Positions 30,422 to 34,630 of a stretch of DNA of 34,630 bases are shown in pieces. Source of the DNA: Tieghemiomyces parasiticus (Eukaryota; Kickxellomycota; Dimargaritomycetes; Dimargaritales; Dimargaritaceae). The stretch's first letter is position 1, and each line of letters opens with the position of its first letter. Location of the stretch: positions 1 to 34,630 of the forward strand of contig JANBPT010000463.1 in assembly GCA_027575765.1 (NCBI GenBank), read 5' to 3'. Below the pieces are notes generated by a model, which saw nothing but the letters and a program-made list of their open reading frames with translations, was not told where the DNA came from and made no database searches. Position numbers and translations under genes: made by a program.

Positions 30422-30919
30422 CCGGTCGGCCGGGTTGGTCCCGGGATGTGGGTCTCATTGTTTATTTCTTACACATTTTCTTTTGCTTTACGCCTTTAAT
30501 GACCCTACCCTGTTTTCTGGAGGGGGGAACCGTTCGGAAGACGTCCCCGCCATCTAATATTTTAGCCGCTGGCTATACTTTCTGAACCACTCTACACTTT
30601 CTGGCTTTGATTGCGGCACCCTCGTCCATTTCAAATATTTATGTTCGTAATATATTATATTTCGATTCGCCAAGTCCAACTTTAAGTTATATAATGGGCA
30701 AGTAAAGCAGGCCAATTAGCCACTCATCATAACCGCTAGCACGTTGGAGCGCCAAAAACTTCCCGCCACTTTCCCACCTCCCCCTCCCAACAGCGTGGCC
30801 AACCATATTGCGTCCGACCAGGCTTTCAACCGGAAAAATTGGTCTTCATTTGTTTTGACTAGTCATTGCCTTGTACATTCGTTCTTTCTTATAGCCCTAG
30901 TTTTAATACCTTCCCTACC
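30422..30919. other. Intergenic between the transporter and the CENP-Q-like gene
   Basis: A 498-nt A/T-rich spacer between two plus-strand genes. The A/T-rich stretch at about 30638-30692 may belong to the 3' end of the transporter or the promoter of the next gene. No coding frame is supported. Confidence 0.5.
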
Positions 30920-32475
30920 ATGTCTAATGACCACAAACATGCTGATGTAGACTCACCGAAGGGACGGCGTAAGCGCACCAAGCTAATGCGGCTCAAGCCC
31001 GCGAGTCGGTCCGTGTCCATGGCAACTATCGAGCAGCGGTGGGTGCCCATGCCGCCGGCCTTGCTGACACAAGTGCAATACATGCTCGACGCCAGTATGT
31101 CGTAAGTGCGAACGGAGGAATGCGGCAAAGGCTAACTAGGTTTTGCCTTCCAATGTGTGTGGCTTACCTGCAAAGACCCACGCCCTCGCCACGCTGAGCC
31201 CACTGCCTGTTTTCCCCAGGCCTGCCTTACAATTTTCTCGTACTCTGCTCGGCCTTCCCCCCCCCCCATACAGGTCTTCGTTGAGTCAACCCCATAAAGA
31301 CACTATTCGGCAGTACATGGAAAGTGGTCTAAGGCAGTTAAACTATCGGTAAGTGTCGGTTTGACAACGTCGGGGTCGGCACGCTCACGTACAACTCTGC
31401 CGCTGACAAGCTTCCCGTCATCATACTTATTACCGGTATGCTTAACCTCCCTCCCCCCTATTCAGCATTATTGCCGACCTCTCGGAGGCCAAGGTACCCA
31501 GGATGGCCAAGGATCACGAAATGTCGTCAATCAAGTACGAGGACCTTGAAGACTGTGTGGTATGTATCCCGGTATATGGTTTTGGGTGGTGAGCGCAACG
31601 AGCCAAGCTTGCCAGTTTGGCATCAGACTCATATTTTGAGCGTAGCGAAGTGAAGACAGCCGGTTTGCGGTTGGACCTAACACCTACCGGCCCACTTTCC
31701 TCCCGTCCACTTTTCGGATATAGCGGTCCCATGAGACTTCCCTGTTACACGACCTCGACTACCTCTACGCGCTCGAAGTCCAGAGCGAGAACCAAGAAAA
31801 GTAGGTTGTTCACCTTAGCATAATAACCCAGGCAAGGACCTTGCATTCCCGTTTGAGGGATGTCACTTTTTTCCCCAGTCGCACTAACTAATACCGATGC
31901 TGTCTTGCACATCCGCTGCACTGCCTTCCATACCTAGAACAATTAATCAATTGACCTCCGAGGTGCATAGTCTGACAGAACACTGTGTAACTGAAGGGGT
32001 ATTCCATAGCCAGGTAAGGGTTATATTCCCTCATACCGTGTTGTCGCAATGATATAATCCCCAGCCAGCGGAACCCTGTATCCAAACCCCTCCCCCTTCC
32101 TCTCATTTTACCGGCACTAGCCACTTGGATCCGACCGGCCAACTAAACCCATTGGCTGCTACCGACCACTCGTCTCTCCTTATTCAGGATCTGGCCGAGG
32201 CCCCGTCCGTCGAGGAAGTGTCCAAGCACAGCGTGGAATTGGGCCTGGACTCCGATAGTGCATACCAGGCCCGCCAGGTTCTGAGCCTGGCTGCCAGCAG
32301 TGGCTATGAGCCCCACCAGGATGATGGTCTCCAGAACATCCAGGTTGCCCTCTGCCAGGGTCTGGTGCGGTTCCTCCGCCATGCCGACGAGACCGAGGAG
32401 TTCTACCGCAAACTCGAACTGGTGCGACATCGGCTGGCACATCTGATGGACCGGTTGGGGGTCCAAATACCCTAG
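30920..32475 (+). CDS. Coiled-coil protein, candidate inner-kinetochore CENP-Q
   Basis: Six exons were assembled by phase and splice consensus: 30920-31101, 31274-31348, 31466-31559, 31736-31800, 31938-32013 and 32188-32475, giving 259 residues. The N-terminus is basic (KGRRKRTKLMRLKPASRS), followed by QRWVPMPPALLTQVQYMLD, which resembles the KW-x-PL-P opening helix I recall in CENP-Q, a CCAN subunit that pairs with CENP-U at the kinetochore. Then come RQYMESGLRQLNYRI and KVPRMAKD (CENP-Q has a short helix then KxPxM-like residues), a long helical coiled coil spanning exons 4-5 (LLHDLDYLYALEVQSENQEK onwards), and a C-terminal helical pair. Length matches CENP-Q (268 in human). CENP-Q evolves fast, so this is a proposal. 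Another coiled-coil kinetochore or spindle protein is the main alternative. The short exons and clean phases make the gene itself reliable. Confidence 0.58.
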
Positions 32476-32955
32476 CGAGGGTTTGATTTCGACCCTGTGA
32501 CGCTCCTCTCTCTGGCCCAGACTTGCCTCGGTTGATACGGAGCCTGTCATACGTAGCCCGTCTCACCCTCTGATAAACTGTATCTATAGCTTTGCTGAGC
32601 ACCAAGTGCTGGAGAATACTGCTTCCCAGCTTCTATCTCGAATCACCATAAACATTAATGTACCCTACTAGTTTGCTATATATACTGTTGCCTTGGTCGG
32701 GAGGATCTTTCCAAGCCATGTGGATCCATAGCCGAGCGCATATGAAAATAAAATGATTCACACGTACATGGAGTCGCTGTGCTCTATTCGAAAGCTACCG
32801 CCAGCCAGCTAACGGCCTAGCCGGGATGCATTCCGAGAATGCATCACTTCACCGCCATACCTCGTCTATACTTCAGGCTCATTGCCTGAGCTTATTCCAT
32901 TACCATCCTCTCAGTGCATATTTGTCACATTGGTCGAATTGTTTCAAGTCACGCC
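32476..32955. other. Intergenic between the CENP-Q-like gene and MED18
   Basis: A 480-nt spacer between two plus-strand genes with no supportable coding frame. An AATAAA at 32747-32752 is annotated separately. The last 100 nt before MED18 are moderately pyrimidine-rich. Confidence 0.5.
32747..32752 (+). terminator. Candidate polyadenylation signal of the CENP-Q-like gene
   Basis: AATAAA occurs about 270 nt after the stop codon of the CENP-Q-like gene, in sequence with no other coding assignment. This is a motif match only. Confidence 0.35.
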
Positions 32956-34086
32956 ATGTCCCTCACTACATCGTTCGAATGTAGCCTTCATGGTGTAGTG
33001 CCGGCCCACATGTACCCGGCGCTCATGGAACGTCTCAACAGCTTGTGCGGCGGCAAGGACCTTCAGCAGCCCCTCGCCGAACACGTCCTGGGATTCATTC
33101 CAGCCGGTAGGTTTGGCAGTTTAGAGTCCCTTCCGAGGCACTGAAGCCACCCTCTCCAGCTGGGCGGAGTACGGAAATTATTCGTTAGTATGGGCCTTCA
33201 TCCGACAACAGACGTAGGCACATACAGACGGGCCCTAACTTGAAGCCGTCCCACGCCATCCTCTTATCCCCTCAACTCTACAGTAATCACGCCTCACGGC
33301 CCGGCCCGCAATGACGACGTGATGCTACGTTTGCAGAGCAGCTACGACCCGAATGGTGATACCAGAAACCTCAGCCAGCGGCAATGGTAAGGTCCTACTG
33401 GAGTAGCAAAACTGACAGGTTGACCCACTCCTTACTTCATCCGCCGTTGGATGGACGCATAGCACGACCCCACCATACTTTCAAGGCAGTTGGTTCCATC
33501 CCTCACAGCACTTGCCTGACCTATAGGGCCCGTATTTTCCTTTCATCATCCATTGTACTCCGCTATTACCTTCCCTCTTCACCTATCCCAGGTTCCTTTG
33601 CCAACAGGGTCACCCGGACCCCCACATGTCGACCCACGCTACAGTGCGCCCTGTCCTCTACTCTACATTGGACGGCCCCGACGTCCTCAAGTTTGTCTCC
33701 CTCCTGGGCTATCGGTACGAATTTGGTTACATCCAGGAAGGCACCTGGTTCGTGTGTCAGGACCGATTCAAAATCACTGTTTCCCAGGTGTTCAAACTCA
33801 ACCGTCCGAGCGATTTGTCCACTAAGACGCCCTGTCTATCCGACGGGGCCTGGCTCATCGAAGTGACCGTCCAGGGTGTCACCCAGGACCAAGTCAAGCG
33901 TGTCCCGGACGACTTGGCTGTAGTAAAAACGTGGCTAGACGGGTAAGTGTACTATACCCATGGCGTTTGGCCCTGCTACAGGGTCCTGGTCTTAAACCAA
34001 TTGCTTGACTGTGTAGCTTGTATACTATGACTAACAACAGGCTTACTGGCTCTCAATTCTTACGCTCTATACGACTCTGCATCTAA
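32956..34086 (+). CDS. MED18: Mediator complex head-module subunit 18
   Basis: Med18 belongs to the head module of Mediator, the nuclear coactivator that links activators to RNA polymerase II. Proposed exons are 32956-33106, 33284-33386, 33592-33942 and 34041-34086, all in phase, giving 216 residues, close to the 208 of human MED18. Recognisable parts are FECSLHGVVPAHMYPALMER (human YLLQGSVLDHSLESLIHR), the HVLGFIP strand, QRQWFLCQQGHPDP across the exon 2/3 joint (human PWHLRYLGQPE), LKFVSLLGYRYEFGYIQEGTWF (human FLMEMGFRMDHEFVAKGHLF) and WLIEVTVQG (human YLVELSVV). The final 46-nt exon, ending RSIRLCI, is tentative because the family C-terminus is poorly conserved. The exon 3 acceptor at 33591 was chosen over one at 33607, which would break the frame. 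Confidence 0.85.
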
Positions 34087-34630
34087 TCCGGGTAGCGTTG
34101 CGAAACTAGAGAATGTGGACTACCTCTACCTACAAAACAAGATTCGGTACCCGTAGGCTGTCTTGCATCCTTACGATATAGGGGCTATCTCTATGCCGCT
34201 TAGCCCATATTAGCCTGTTTAGACCGTTGGGTCATTGAATGGTCGAAACTGAGTCTGCTAAAACCCGGTTACGTCCTTTCAGCTAAGCATGATTGCGATG
34301 AAAAAAAACGCTTGTTACGACGGTTAATCACATCGCCTGGAATGACTGAGTCGGTCCACCCAGCTCAATTCGTGGGGACTGATTGTAGCCATCCCGAGCT
34401 ATGTCGCCCCCGGGAATTGAGGCCCCGTAGTCAAGCCGGTTCCCGGTGTACCAAGCCCTTCCCATTTTAACCACACCAATTCGCCGGGTTTTGGGTAGGT
34501 TAACGGGCATGCACCTCTGAATAAACAGTACGGATAGAAAGCGCATATTATTTTGAGTCATTAAAACTTGAAATCTCAGATAATGGCACTATGGATGAAC
34601 CCTGAAGGTGACTTAGGCGAGGAATCGAAT
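34087..34630. other. No gene seen (right flank)
   Basis: The last 544 nt hold only short frames without similarity on either strand. They are probably the 3' flank of MED18 and intergenic DNA. No terminator or repeat was identified. Confidence 0.5.

Noticed and set aside
31879..32013. Longer version of exon 5 in the CENP-Q-like gene, starting after the CCCCAG at 31878
   Set aside because: It meets an in-frame stop almost at once. The acceptor at 31937 gives an open, coiled-coil-compatible exon in phase on both sides.
33607..33626. Alternative MED18 exon 3 acceptor (AACAG)
   Set aside because: It would put the conserved LKFVSLLGYRYEFGY segment out of frame with exon 2, whereas the acceptor at 33591 keeps phase and restores WFLCQQGHPDP.
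1..34630. Prokaryotic-style systems, CRISPR arrays or transposable elements
   Set aside because: Spliced genes and eukaryotic families throughout rule out a bacterial or phage context, and no terminal repeats, transposase or reverse transcriptase motifs were seen.

Overview
This window looks like nuclear DNA of a fungus, probably an early-diverging (non-Dikarya) lineage. The genes are eukaryotic and single. Several are broken by short GT-AG introns (about 60 to 210 nt, donors mostly GTAAGT or close to it), and there are no operons, ribosome binding sites, CRISPR arrays or recognisable transposons. A Cdc11/Nud1-type leucine-rich scaffold points to fungi. A full-length NUDCD1-like protein and a concentrative nucleoside transporter are more familiar to me from animals and basal fungi than from yeasts. 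The lineage is inference from gene content alone.

Layout. 1-2449: mostly no gene, with one weak small ORF (1444-1800) that has a signal-peptide-like stretch. 2450-5413 (+): CAF-1 p60/Cac2 WD40 subunit, about 10 exons. 5702-6226 (-): acidic, charged 174-aa protein of unknown function, tail-to-tail with CAC2. 6558-7840 (-): mitochondrial GTPase Mtg1, 3 exons. 8331-10022 (+): dynactin actin-related protein Arp10/Arp11, 2 exons, divergent from MTG1. 10467-11931 (-): a predicted secreted 400-aa protein I do not recognise, 2 exons. 12715-16932 (-): 1405-aa Cdc11/Nud1-like spindle-pole scaffold with C-terminal LRRs. 17823-19241 (-): cytosolic serine hydroxymethyltransferase. 20440-21867 (+): 3'(2'),5'-bisphosphate nucleotidase Met22/Hal2, 4 exons. 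22254-24461 (+): NUDCD1-like CS-domain protein. About 24610-26150 (-): a heavily decayed glycyl-tRNA synthetase pseudogene. About 26150-28579: over 2 kb with no supportable gene. 28580-30421 (+): CNT/SLC28-type nucleoside transporter. 30920-32475 (+): six-exon coiled-coil protein, candidate kinetochore CENP-Q. 32956-34086 (+): Mediator subunit Med18, 4 exons.

The genes do not form one pathway. Several concern chromosomes and the cytoskeleton (CAF-1 p60, Arp10, Nud1/Cdc11-like, NUDCD1-like, CENP-Q-like), but nothing in the sequence shows co-regulation. I found no convincing new multi-gene system. The items most worth a second look are the GlyRS pseudogene, the CENP-Q candidate recovered by exon assembly, the secreted orphan protein, and the altered substrate-site motifs of the nucleoside transporter. 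Splice sites were assigned by eye from consensus, reading phase and remembered family alignments.
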